Shown here: in pieces, positions 50,825-61,161 of the stretch
Layout: the number at the start of each line of letters is the position of its first letter
Position numbering within the stretch: position 1 is the first letter of the stretch
Assembly (NCBI RefSeq): GCF_038433135.1
Contig: NZ_JBCDMV010000013.1
Span: 76,476 to 140,475, forward strand
Direction: 5' to 3'
DNA: 64,000 nucleotides
Source: Luteococcus sp038433135
GTDB taxonomy: Bacteria; Actinomycetota; Actinomycetes; Propionibacteriales; Propionibacteriaceae
Notes under the pieces: model-generated
Told to the model about the DNA's origin: nothing
Seen by the model: the letters and a program-made list of their open reading frames with translations, nothing else
The model's database searches: none
Made by a program: the position numbers and the translations under genes

Positions 50825-52236
50825 TCGGTCGCCGGTCCATCCGTGTTCGAGTACTGGCAGCAATGTTCGTGGTGCTGGTGCTCACCATGCTGGGCGTCGG
50901 TGTGGTCACCGACGCCGTGTTCATGAACCGGCAGATCAACGAGATGGAGGGGCGGCTCAACGCGTCGGCCGCCCATGCCCAGACCCTGGCGCGCGAACCC
51001 ATCACCCCCGAGGATCTGGTGGAGCACCTGGCCCGGGGCAACATGCAGGCCAGTGTCCTCACGGCCGACGGAAGGGTGGTCGGTGCTCCCCGTCCGGCCG
51101 AGCGCACCCGGTTCGTGACCGACCCGCTGGATGCCAATGGGGTGTTGCGCGGCGCCGAGGTGACGGTCTGGGAATCCACCGATTCCATCGTCAGCGCCCG
51201 GCGCACCCTGGATGCGTCGCTGCTGCTGGTGGGCCTGTTGGGCATTGTCGGCGCCAGCCTGCTGACCATCGTGATCACCGACGTCGCACTGAAGCCCCTC
51301 GAGGTGATGGCGGACCGCGCCAACCGGATCAAGGAGGGTGAGCGCGGAATCCGGATGGCCGCGCCGCACGAGACCTCCGAGGTGGGACGCACCGCCGCTG
51401 CCGTCGACGGGATGCTCGACGAGTTGGAGGGTGCCGAGATCCGCGCCCGGGCCGCGGAGGCCCAGGCCCGTGCTTCCGCGGAGCAGATGCAGGGTTTCCT
51501 TTCCGACGCCGCCCACGAGTTGAAGACCCCGATGGCGGGTATCCAGGCCGCCGCCGAATCCCTGATCCAGCTTCCCGAGGATGCCCACGAGGAGCGCGAA
51601 CAACTGGCCTTCCTGCTGGGCCGGGAGGCCAACCGCGGCGGGCACCTGGTGAACAGCCTGCTGGAGGCGGCCCGGGTGGACGCCGGCCCACGGCTGAGCC
51701 TGGAGCTGCTGGATCTGGCGGATCTGGCGCTGGCCGAACAGCGTCGGATATCGCTCGTCCACCCGCGACTGGAGGTGCTGATCCAGGGCAGGAACCAGTT
51801 GGTGCGGGCAGACCGTCAGGGCATCACCAGCGTGCTGCGCAATCTGGTGGACAATGCTGCCCGCGCCGCCGGCCCGGAGGGCTGGATGGTGATCGACCTG
51901 AGTTCCGATCGTCGCGGTGGAGCGGATATGGCCGTGCTCCGGGTGACCGACTCCGGCCCGGGCATACCCGTCGAGGATCGCGAGCGGGTCTTCGACCGGC
52001 TGGTGCGGCTCTCCAGCACAGCCACCACCACCAAGGGTTCCGGCCTTGGCCTGTCCATCGCCCGCGGCTACGCCCGCGCCCACGGCGGCGATGTGGTCTA
52101 CGTCGCCGATGCCCCCGATCTGCCGCTCGACGAGGAGGGCCGCCCGCGGCGCCCCGGTGCCTGCTTCGAGGTCTGCCTCCCGCTGGCGCGCAAGGCTGCC
52201 CCGGTGGCCGCCCAGCGCCTGGAGAGCACCGCCTGA
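50821..52236 (+). CDS. Sensor histidine kinase (HAMP-HisKA-HATPase)
   Basis: 471 aa. TM1 (VLAAMFVVLVLTMLGVGVV), a ~110-residue extracytoplasmic sensor, TM2 (LLLVGLLGIVGASLLTIVI), HAMP, then the H-box FLSDAAHELKTPMAGI, N-box LVDNAARAA, G1 VTDSGPGIP and G2 GSGLGLSIARGYARAHGG. It is the partner of the regulator upstream. The stimulus is unknown. GTG start. Confidence 0.95.
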   Translation: MIGRRSIRVRVLAAMFVVLVLTMLGVGVVTDAVFMNRQINEMEGRLNASAAHAQTLAREPITPEDLVEHLARGNMQASVLTADGRVVGAPRPAERTRFVTDPLDANGVLRGAEVTVWESTDSIVSARRTLDASLLLVGLLGIVGASLLTIVITDVALKPLEVMADRANRIKEGERGIRMAAPHETSEVGRTAAAVDGMLDELEGAEIRARAAEAQARASAEQMQGFLSDAAHELKTPMAGIQAAAESLIQLPEDAHEEREQLAFLLGREANRGGHLVNSLLEAARVDAGPRLSLELLDLADLALAEQRRISLVHPRLEVLIQGRNQLVRADRQGITSVLRNLVDNAARAAGPEGWMVIDLSSDRRGGADMAVLRVTDSGPGIPVEDRERVFDRLVRLSSTATTTKGSGLGLSIARGYARAHGGDVVYVADAPDLPLDEEGRPRRPGACFEVCLPLARKAAPVAAQRLESTA

Positions 52237-52815
52237 GAGCTCTCTGGCAAGGCCATTTCCGCACTACGACGTGGTGTACTAGTCTTCCCGACGAGCCCGC
52301 TGGGCACCCACGGCTTTGACCCCTTTCCCAAGGTCATACGTGCTCCTTTCCTTGTGCCCAAGGGTTCCTCGACGCCCTCGTCGCCATGCTGCGACGGGGG
52401 CGCCGTGCTGGTCGGCCCGGGTTCCGTCGAGATATCCCTGCGGCTGCCCGAATGCCCGTCGGCCTCCAAGGAGGTCAGGTTCCAGCAATCCGAAATCCAT
52501 GCCGGTCGGCATAATGTGATGGACATGAAGTGGCCCCTGGAATATCTGGTCAGTCGATCCGTCATATCACGGAGGATTTAAGTCGGTCATCAGGTATTGG
52601 CTGACAAGGGGAATTGTCGCAAAACGGCTAGTCAGAAGACTTTCTTGAAATGCTGGCGAAATATCACCCCGGTGAGAGATGATGAGAGGTGTTGCCCTGC
52701 AGTGATTCCACGAGGGTCGTCGGGGGACGACGGGTGAATTCGTCGGGGCAAACAGTGAATTGATGTCCTGCGCTCGGGGGAGTGCGGCAATTCACAGCTT
52801 TACGGAAGGACTGCG
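52237..52815. other. 579-bp gap upstream of the LPXTG gene
   Basis: Noticeably less GC-rich from 52490 to 52700. A GAGAGCTCTC palindrome overlaps the kinase end, and CGTCGC/GCGACG forms a short hairpin near 52380-52397. I see no convincing gene or known RNA family. It probably carries a long 5' leader for the surface protein. Confidence 0.4.
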
Positions 52816-53670
52816 ATGTCGCGTTCCCTTGGTAATTTCTCCGTCCGTTCGGCCGCCTGTCTCGGGGCATTGGTGGTGGCCTCCGGGAGCTGGTTCGGTA
52901 CCGGTACGGCTCTGGCTGACCAGGCCAGCGATGCTCCCACCCCGGCCCCGTCCGGCTCCGCCGGCACCGAGGCCACCCCCTCGGCTCCCGCGGCCAGCAC
53001 CCAGCCCAGCAAGGGCCCCGCCTCCGCCTCCTCTGCTCCCGCCAAGGGCGAGCTGATCGAGGTGGAGATGTGGTGGATCCTGCCCGAGGGCGCCGACCCC
53101 AAGAATCCTTGGCCCTACACCCAGACCCGGATCCCCGCGGGCAGCAAGATCCCGTGCGGTCGGGTGGTGCAGACCGACATCTACCGCGGCACCCAGGAGA
53201 AACTGGACACCCTGGACCCTGGCGAGGACTATGACATCGTCGTCGACAGCAAGATCCTGATCGGTGAGAAGTGCGAGACCCCGGCGCCCAAGCCTTCCCA
53301 GACGCCCACCCCGGAGCCCTCCGAGACCCCGGCGCCCGAGCCTTCGGAGACCCCGGCGCCCACTCCGTCCGAGGATCCCGCCCCGTCTGGGACCCCGGCT
53401 CCCGAGCCGTCGGAACCGGTGGGCCCGGAGCCCAGTGAGGGCCCGAGTGACGAGCCCAGCGCCGAGTCGTCGGAGGAGCCCACCGAGGAGCCGACCACCG
53501 AGTCGAGCCGGCCGACCGGGAGCCGTCCCAATGTGCTGCCGCACACCGGTGACCAGTCCGAGGCGATGACGCCGCTGTCCGCCGATGAGGGGATCTCCCC
53601 CTGGGCCGTTGGAAGCGGGATCGGTGCGATCGCGCTGGGCATCGGCTACCTGCGTCGCAGGAAGAACTGA
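52816..53670 (+). CDS. LPXTG-anchored surface protein with Pro/Glu/Ser stalk
   Basis: 284 aa. A signal peptide ends near ALAD (residue ~35). A ~70-residue folded region (GELIEVEMWWILPEG to ILIGEKC) has two cysteines. A stalk of PSETPAPEPSE-like repeats spans residues ~155-235. The sorting signal is LPHTGDQ, then a hydrophobic helix and RRRKN. A sortase should anchor it to peptidoglycan; none is encoded here. The globular domain is unrecognised. An AAGGA RBS lies 6-7 bp upstream of the ATG. Confidence 0.9.
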   Translation: MSRSLGNFSVRSAACLGALVVASGSWFGTGTALADQASDAPTPAPSGSAGTEATPSAPAASTQPSKGPASASSAPAKGELIEVEMWWILPEGADPKNPWPYTQTRIPAGSKIPCGRVVQTDIYRGTQEKLDTLDPGEDYDIVVDSKILIGEKCETPAPKPSQTPTPEPSETPAPEPSETPAPTPSEDPAPSGTPAPEPSEPVGPEPSEGPSDEPSAESSEEPTEEPTTESSRPTGSRPNVLPHTGDQSEAMTPLSADEGISPWAVGSGIGAIALGIGYLRRRKN

Positions 53671-53716
53671 GCAGAGAGTCCTTGACCATCCGCGCCGGGG
53701 ATTCCTGACTGACCGC

Positions 53717-53759
53717 TGCGGGGCCCGCTTCTTCTCGGGGGAGAGAGGCGGGCCCCGCA
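53717..53759 (+). terminator. Terminator after the LPXTG gene
   Basis: A perfect 12-bp GC stem (53717-53728 with 53748-53759) with a 19-nt loop. Confidence 0.75.
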
Positions 53760-53800
53760 GCCCTGTGTCCGGACAGATCGGGCAACCCTTCCCGGAAGCC

Positions 53801-53866
53801 ATTGAGGCGCTTGCTTGCACATTGAGGCGGATCGATCCGCCTCAATGTGTCACCAACCCCCTCAAT
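53801..53866. promoter_or_regulatory. Symmetric array of four ATTGAGG half-sites around a 32-bp perfect palindrome
   Basis: A perfect 32-bp palindrome spans 53818-53849. ATTGAGG occurs at 53801 and 53821; its inverse CCTCAAT ends at 53846 and 53866. Spacing is 20 bp on each side and the array is exactly symmetric about 53833/53834. It lies about 80 bp upstream of the DJ-1/PfpI gene and looks like a regulator binding array. Confidence 0.8.
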
Positions 53867-53947
53867 GCACCTTTCCAGGGGCTTCGCGTCTGTTCACCCG
53901 ACGCGAAGAAGCTGGCATCCACCGTCGGGATTGGCTTTGCTGGGGGA

Positions 53948-54697
53948 ATGAAGAAGGTACTGATGGTCCTGACCAGCGCCGACGAGATCGGCGGCGAGCC
54001 CACCGGCTACACCCTGAGTGAGGCCGCGCACCCGTGGAAGATCTTCCGCGATGCGGGTCATGTGGTGGACTTCGGCTCGATCAAGGGTGGTACCCCGCCC
54101 GTCGACCCCAACAGCGAGCGTGACGAGATCACCGAGGAGTTCGAGAACGACGAGACGGTTAAGGCTGGCCTGTACAACACGGCCAAGTTGGAGTTCGTCG
54201 AGGCGGACCAGTACGACGCGATCTACCTGGTGGGTGGCCACGGCACCATGGCCGACTTCCGCGGCAACCCGCACCTGGCCCGGGTGGTCAAGGAGCTGGC
54301 CGATGGTGGTGCGGTGGTCTCTGCCGTCTGCCACGGCCCGTCGGGGCTGCTCGACGTGGAGCTTGCCAATGGGCTGCGGATCGTCGAGGGGCGCAAGGTG
54401 TCCGCCTTCACCGACTCCGAGGAGGAGGCCGTCGGGAAGGCCGACGCAATGCCCTTCCTGCTGTCCAGCGAGTTGGCGGCGCAGGGCGCGAACCTGGTGC
54501 AGGCCGAGGACTGGGCCGAATGTGTCAGCGTCGACGACCTGCTGGTCACGGGCCAGAATCCGGCCTCGGCTTCCGGCGTCGCCAAGGAGGTCGTGAAGAT
54601 CCTCACCACCCTGGTGCGGGAGGAGAAGGCCGAGGAAGAGGCCGCCGCCGAGGAACTTCGCGCCGAGAAGGACGCGGAGAAGGAGTCCGACGAGTGA
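53948..54697 (+). CDS. DJ-1/PfpI family protein (Hsp31/glyoxalase III-like)
   Basis: 249 aa. The nucleophile elbow is VSAVCHGPSGLL, preceded by AIYLVGGHGTMADF with the conserved Glu region (TSADEIGGEPTGYTLSEAAHPW) near the start. This combination matches type 1 glutamine amidotransferase-like Hsp31/YhbO proteins that detoxify methylglyoxal or repair glycated molecules. The C-terminal ~30 residues are Glu/Ala/Lys-rich and extra. The start MKKVLMVLTSA at 53948 is the natural beginning of the fold. Confidence 0.9.
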   Translation: MKKVLMVLTSADEIGGEPTGYTLSEAAHPWKIFRDAGHVVDFGSIKGGTPPVDPNSERDEITEEFENDETVKAGLYNTAKLEFVEADQYDAIYLVGGHGTMADFRGNPHLARVVKELADGGAVVSAVCHGPSGLLDVELANGLRIVEGRKVSAFTDSEEEAVGKADAMPFLLSSELAAQGANLVQAEDWAECVSVDDLLVTGQNPASASGVAKEVVKILTTLVREEKAEEEAAAEELRAEKDAEKESDE

Positions 54698-54811
54698 CCT
54701 TTCCACCGGGGTGAGCGCGGCGGCCGGGCCCGTCGGGGCTCGGTCTGTCGGTGAACCGGGTGACCCCGGTCGCTCCTATGCTCCCCGTCGTAGCGAGACG
54801 GGAGTACGGTG

Positions 54812-55744
54812 ATGGGTTTTCTCCGGAAGAAGAAGTCGTCCGAGGCACCGCACATGGATGCTGCGCTGCCGATGCTCACGGTGGATCAAGCCACCAGGTT
54901 GCGCGGTCTTGCGGCGGCGGACCTGCAGGCGCGTGGGATGAGCATTGACGTCGCGGATGACCATCTGGTCTCGCAACCAGACGGAGCCTTCTTCGGGCTG
55001 TGGAACCTTGCCGCCAAGGTGAGTGGCCAGCCGGACGTGGTGTGGCCGTCGATCGTGACCGAACACCTGCGAACGACGATGGCGGGCCTCGACCAGAGCG
55101 AGTCCCAGTCGCTGGACCTGGACCGGCTGATCGTGCGCCTGATGCCGGAGGACGCGGACGCCTTGGGGCCGATCATGACCTATGCCCGCGAGTGGATGCC
55201 GGGGGTCTGGTGTGCGCTGGCGGTGGACCTGCCCGAATCGGTGCAGACCGTCACCGACAAGCTGTTGGACGAGGTGGAGGATGTTGACGAGGCCTACCAG
55301 CGTGGCCTGCAGCGGCTACGGGAGGACTTTGCCTCGGCGGACTTCCAGGTCTCCGAGCTGCCGCAGGACCAGCCACCCACCTTCACAGCCGCCGTCTCGG
55401 ACTGGGTCTATGCCGGCAGCACCCCGCTGATCATGGACGCTGTGCTGGCACGCTTTGCTCCGCAGGCCGACCCCACGAGCAGCGTGCTGTTCTGCGTGCC
55501 CAACCGGCACCAGTTCGCCTTCCACGTGATCGATGCCCCCGAACCGGCCATGCATGCGCTGATGCACCTGCCGCACTACGCGATGGTCGGGTTCAACGAG
55601 GTGCCCGGGCCGCTGACCCCCTTTGTCTACGTCTGGCACGACGGGCAGGTGACGCAGATCACCCGCGTCGACGGTGAAACGCTGGTGGCGGAGATTCCGG
55701 TGTGGCTGGGGGAGCTGCTGGGCCAGGAGACGTCACCCGAGTGA
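54812..55744 (+). CDS. Conserved-looking protein of unknown function
   Basis: 310 aa, soluble and acidic, starting MGFLRKKKSSEAPH. I recognise no domain. A mixed alpha/beta composition with PTFTAAVSDWVYAGSTPLIMDAVL and FCVPNRHQFAFHVID suggests a folded cytoplasmic protein. A GTG at 54809 is an alternative start; GGGAG precedes both. It follows the DJ-1 gene by 114 bp, same strand. Confidence 0.8.
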   Translation: MGFLRKKKSSEAPHMDAALPMLTVDQATRLRGLAAADLQARGMSIDVADDHLVSQPDGAFFGLWNLAAKVSGQPDVVWPSIVTEHLRTTMAGLDQSESQSLDLDRLIVRLMPEDADALGPIMTYAREWMPGVWCALAVDLPESVQTVTDKLLDEVEDVDEAYQRGLQRLREDFASADFQVSELPQDQPPTFTAAVSDWVYAGSTPLIMDAVLARFAPQADPTSSVLFCVPNRHQFAFHVIDAPEPAMHALMHLPHYAMVGFNEVPGPLTPFVYVWHDGQVTQITRVDGETLVAEIPVWLGELLGQETSPE

Positions 55745-55747
55745 TGG

Positions 55748-55790
55748 GCCCCTCGACAAGCTCGGGGATCGTTGTTGGGTTCCTGCCCCG
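55748..55790. repeat. Short interspersed repeat, CTCGACAGG family
   Basis: CCCCTCGACAAGCTCGGGGA, then GTTCCTGCCCCG. Same layout as 41438-41477. It sits between two same-strand genes. Confidence 0.6.
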
Positions 55791-55825
55791 GGGGCCGTGA
55801 CATCATGGCCAGCAGGGAGGTCGTG

Positions 55826-56836
55826 ATGAAACAGGAGCGCGACGAGGACCGGCGGATCAACGATCGGGTGGATCGTGCCCAGCGGCTGGCCGACGGGAAC
55901 TGGAGCTTCACCGGCCCCAGCTCGACGCTGTCCATGCGGCAGTGGCGCGAACCCAGCACGATGTCCACCATGTCCCGGGTGCCGTCGGCTCTGGCGCCGT
56001 CGGGTGCACCGGCCGGCCGTCAGGAAGCGCAGCAGAACCATCGCGCCAGGCCAGAGCCGGTGCAGATGCCCACGCTGGAGGACTTCGACTACGACGGCGA
56101 CGAGGGCCCGATGCTGCCCGTCGAGCGGTTGGCCCAACCGGCCCCGCTGCTGGCGCCGCCGCCGCTGGTTCCCGAACCGCTGGTGGCTGGTCCGGTGGTG
56201 GGCCACCCCAACTCGATCGGTCCGGGCACGGCCGTCCCACCCAGACCCTCACAGCCCCCGGCCGCTCGGCGCGTGAACATCCCGTCCACCCAGGCCAAGG
56301 CTCGGGCCAAGGGACAGGGAATCGTCGCGCTGCTCTTCGGGTTGCTCTTCTTCGCCCCTGCTCTGTCTGGGCTGATCGGGCAGGCCATCCACAGCACCAC
56401 CCACACCGAGCAGGTGCAGCCCGTCGATCCGGCGCTGGACGGCAATCAGGAGTGGTCCACGAATTTCGGCAGCTTCACCATGCCGGTGGGCTGGACCCAG
56501 TCCGGGGAGCTCAGCGACGAGAACCTGTCCTTCGTGCTGGATTCCGATTCGATGACCACCCTGTCGGTCAGCCACGCGTCGCGGCTGGGCGGCAGTCTGG
56601 ACTCGGACTGCCAGCAGTTGCTGGGCAGTGGCGAGGCGACAAGCAAGCTCTCCGGCACCCCGCGGATCGACGGGCAGCCGAGCGTCGGTTTCCGGCAGAT
56701 CGACAATGGCACCACCACCAAGGTCTTCTGTGCGCCGCGCGACGGCGGAATGGTGAGCATCGTCGGCAGCACGCAGGACAGCCCCTTCTTCACCGTCGAT
56801 GAGGCAATGAAGACGGTGGCGCGCAGCTTCAAGTAA
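55826..56836 (+). CDS. Single-pass membrane protein of unknown function
   Basis: 336 aa. The N-terminal ~165 residues are Pro-rich and probably disordered. One TM segment (IVALLFGLLFFAPALSGLIG) lies at ~175-195. A ~130-residue extracytoplasmic domain with two cysteines follows (SLDSDCQQLL, KVFCAPRD) and begins GSFTMPVGWTQSGELSDENLSF. This resembles actinobacterial membrane-anchored lipid- or wall-associated proteins but I cannot name a family. ATG 55826 has GGAGG. Confidence 0.75.
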   Translation: MKQERDEDRRINDRVDRAQRLADGNWSFTGPSSTLSMRQWREPSTMSTMSRVPSALAPSGAPAGRQEAQQNHRARPEPVQMPTLEDFDYDGDEGPMLPVERLAQPAPLLAPPPLVPEPLVAGPVVGHPNSIGPGTAVPPRPSQPPAARRVNIPSTQAKARAKGQGIVALLFGLLFFAPALSGLIGQAIHSTTHTEQVQPVDPALDGNQEWSTNFGSFTMPVGWTQSGELSDENLSFVLDSDSMTTLSVSHASRLGGSLDSDCQQLLGSGEATSKLSGTPRIDGQPSVGFRQIDNGTTTKVFCAPRDGGMVSIVGSTQDSPFFTVDEAMKTVARSFK

Positions 56837-56928
56837 CAGCCCTCGTCGGGCGGGACGATCCCCTTACCCCGGGGGCCGCGGAAAGTCGTCGCATGACAGA
56901 CTGGAGCCAGCCCAACGAAGGAGTGAAG

Positions 56929-58656
<1,728 letters not shown>

Positions 58657-58675
58657 TCGACCCTCGCCTCACCCA

Positions 58676-58703
58676 GCCCCGATGCCCGAGCCTGTCGAGG
58701 GGT
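58676..58703. repeat. Short interspersed repeat, CTCGACAGG family
   Basis: CCCGAGCCTGTCGAGGGG, an inverse-orientation copy just after the fumarase stop. Confidence 0.55.
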
Positions 58704-58733
58704 CTGAAGAACTGAGAGCCTGTTGAGGGGAAA

Positions 58734-58775
58734 GGGCCCGGGTTTCACGTGGAACTCCACGCGCAACCCGGGCCC
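58734..58775 (+). terminator. Fumarase terminator with a parS-type site inside
   Basis: A perfect 11-bp stem (58734-58744 with 58765-58775). GTTTCACGTGGAAC, one base from canonical parS, spans 58742-58755 and covers the last stem bases and half of the loop. CTGCTGTTGTC follows. Confidence 0.8.
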
Positions 58776-58854
58776 CTGCTGTTGTCGCCAGATCCAATCG
58801 CGACGGTGGCCGATCAAACCCCCGGCGGGCGACTCTCAGCGGTCCTTCCCGGGC

Positions 58855-61161
58855 TCAGTTCTTGAGCGGCTTGCGGGTCTTGGCCATGTGCTCGGCGCGG
58901 GCCACGCTGTCCGGGTGGGTGTAGGCCTCCAGGGTGCAGGCCGTCTCCAGCAGGCTCAGCTCGCGTTCGCCCTGCTCCTGGTCGTCGGGGCCGCTGGCGA
59001 CGTAGAGCTTCTCCAACGCCCGCAGGATTCGGGCGTCGTTCTCGCTCTTGTCCTTGCCCTGCCAGGTTGGCTCCAGCTCGGAGCCGGCGGGCAGTCGACG
59101 GATGGTGGCCTCGGCGGGCGGTGTATAGCCGTCGGCCAACCGCTCGGCGGCCTCCAGCGCCGCCCCGAGCACGTGGTCGGGGGAGAGCGCGATCAGGTCG
59201 TCGGCGTGCAGCATGCCGCGGGCCTCCAGATCGAAGGCGCCGACCACCGGCTTCGCGTCGGCAATCACCGCGAAGGCGGAAGGCACCGGATCCTCGACGC
59301 CGGCCTCCTGCATCAGCCGCACCGTCTGCACCGAACCGCCCCAGCCGGGCAGCAGCCCGACGGTGCGCTCCGGCATGCCCAGCTGGGCCTCGGAATGCAC
59401 CACCGCCAGATCCGAGTGCAGCACCAGCTCCGCGCCACCACCCAGCGCGACGCCGCGCACCGCGGACACCACCGGGAAGGGGGCAAAGCGCAGCCGGCTG
59501 AACAGCTCCGCGCCGCGCCGGATGAAGGCCTCGATGGCCTGCCGATCGCCCGCGGCACCCAGGCCGGCCAGCGTCGCCAAGTCAGCCCCGGCGCAGAAGG
59601 CCCGCTCGTTGTCACCGGCCACCACCAGCGCCCGCAGACCCCAAGCCTCAGCCTGAGCCAGCACCTGGTCAAACAGGTCCAGCACGCCCGGCTGCAGTGA
59701 GTTCATCGGCGTCTTCATGCTGAACAGGGCAATGTTGTTGCCCACCCGGTGCACCACGGCGGCGTCATTCTCCGCCCAGACCGGCGCCTCGGCGGTCAGC
59801 CCGGCGACGGTCACCACCCCGGCGCGCGGGGCGGGCTGCACCACGTCGCCGCTGGCGGAGAGCACCTGGCCGGCAGACGGGTAGAAACCGCCCGCGGCCA
59901 CGGCGGCGCTCAGCAGCGTCGGCACCTCGTGACCCGTCGCGCGGTACTGGTCAACAATCCAGTCCAGCCCGACGCCATCGGCCATCGCGAACGGACCCCG
60001 CTGCCAGCCGTAGCCCAGCACCATCGCCTGATCCACATGGTCCACCGTGTCGGCCACCTCGGGCGCGGTGACGCAGCAGTAGTCCAGGGTCTCCCGGAAG
60101 GCGTCCCAGGCCCACCGGCCGGCGGGGCTGTCGGTACTCATCACGCCGCGGGCGTCCTTCGCGGCCAGCGCGGGATCGTCGGGCAGTTGCTTGGCGCGGT
60201 ACTCGAAACCGTCGGTGACCACCTCGTCGCGGCCCCGGTAGAAGCCCGAGGCGCCGGTGCGGCCGGTCAGTCCGCGCTCCACCAGCCCGGTCACCAGCGG
60301 ATTGTTGATGATGTCAAAGCGATGGAAGGCGTCGGATTGTGGCAGCGCCTGGTGCAGACTGCCCCACACCGGGCGCACCAGCTGCAACCCGATGTAGTCG
60401 AACAGCCCGAAGACGCCGGTGCGCGGGATCCCGAAGGGCTTGGAGAAGACCGCATCGGCCAGCTCGATCGGCAACCCGGCGTCCAGCGCCAGACAGGCCG
60501 CCGACTCCATCCAGAAATTGCCGATCCGATTGGCGATGAAACCGGGGGTGTCCCGGCAGGGCAGCGCCACCTTGCCCAACTGCTGCTCCAGCACCACAGT
60601 CAACCGCTCGACGACGGCCGGATCGGTGTCCGGGGAGGAGACCACCTCCACCAGCCGCATCACCCGCGGCGGGTTGAAGAAGTGGGTGATGGCAAAGTGC
60701 TTGCGCAGATCAGGCTCCATCCCCTCGGTCAGCTGCGCCAGCGGAATGGTCGACGTGTTGGACGACACGATGCTGCCGCTCTGCCGGTGCTGGGCGATCT
60801 TGGCGTAGGTGTCGGCCTTCACCTGCGGATCCTCGAAGACGGCCTCGACGATCCACTCCGCCTCGCCCAGCCGGGTCAGGTCGTCGTCGGTGTTCACCGG
60901 GGTGACCCGCGCCGCGAAGCCGGGCTGCATGAAGCCGCGACGCTTCACCTGCGCGTCGATCCCGGCCTGCGCCCGGGCGGAGCGCTGCTCGGCCGGGTCA
61001 CCGGGCTTGGTGTCGGGCGCGGGAATGTCGAACAGCAGCACCTCAACACCGGCATTGGCCAGGTGTGCGGCGATGCCGGCGCCCATGGATCCAGCGCCCA
61101 GCACCGCGGCGGTGCGAATCGGGGCGTCGATGGCGGGGATGAGCTGATGGCTGGTCATCAT
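58855..61161 (-). CDS. 3-hydroxyacyl-CoA dehydrogenase/enoyl-CoA hydratase fusion
   Basis: 768 aa. The NAD-binding domain comes first (TAAVLGAGSMGAGIAAHLANAG), then the dehydrogenase C-terminal domains. The crotonase domain lies in the last third (VVAGDNERAFCAGADLATL; GVALGGGAELVLHSDLAVVHSEAQLGMPERTVGLLPGWGG). This order (HAD then hydratase) is the reverse of E. coli FadB. It catalyses the two middle steps of beta-oxidation or their reverse. The start MMTSHQL overlaps the thiolase stop by 4 bp. Confidence 0.93.
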   Translation of the reverse strand: MMTSHQLIPAIDAPIRTAAVLGAGSMGAGIAAHLANAGVEVLLFDIPAPDTKPGDPAEQRSARAQAGIDAQVKRRGFMQPGFAARVTPVNTDDDLTRLGEAEWIVEAVFEDPQVKADTYAKIAQHRQSGSIVSSNTSTIPLAQLTEGMEPDLRKHFAITHFFNPPRVMRLVEVVSSPDTDPAVVERLTVVLEQQLGKVALPCRDTPGFIANRIGNFWMESAACLALDAGLPIELADAVFSKPFGIPRTGVFGLFDYIGLQLVRPVWGSLHQALPQSDAFHRFDIINNPLVTGLVERGLTGRTGASGFYRGRDEVVTDGFEYRAKQLPDDPALAAKDARGVMSTDSPAGRWAWDAFRETLDYCCVTAPEVADTVDHVDQAMVLGYGWQRGPFAMADGVGLDWIVDQYRATGHEVPTLLSAAVAAGGFYPSAGQVLSASGDVVQPAPRAGVVTVAGLTAEAPVWAENDAAVVHRVGNNIALFSMKTPMNSLQPGVLDLFDQVLAQAEAWGLRALVVAGDNERAFCAGADLATLAGLGAAGDRQAIEAFIRRGAELFSRLRFAPFPVVSAVRGVALGGGAELVLHSDLAVVHSEAQLGMPERTVGLLPGWGGSVQTVRLMQEAGVEDPVPSAFAVIADAKPVVGAFDLEARGMLHADDLIALSPDHVLGAALEAAERLADGYTPPAEATIRRLPAGSELEPTWQGKDKSENDARILRALEKLYVASGPDDQEQGERELSLLETACTLEAYTHPDSVARAEHMAKTRKPLKN

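Noticed and set aside
52098..52581. Small frames in the gap upstream of the LPXTG gene
   Set aside because: No consistent codon bias and no RBS at a plausible start; composition does not look coding.
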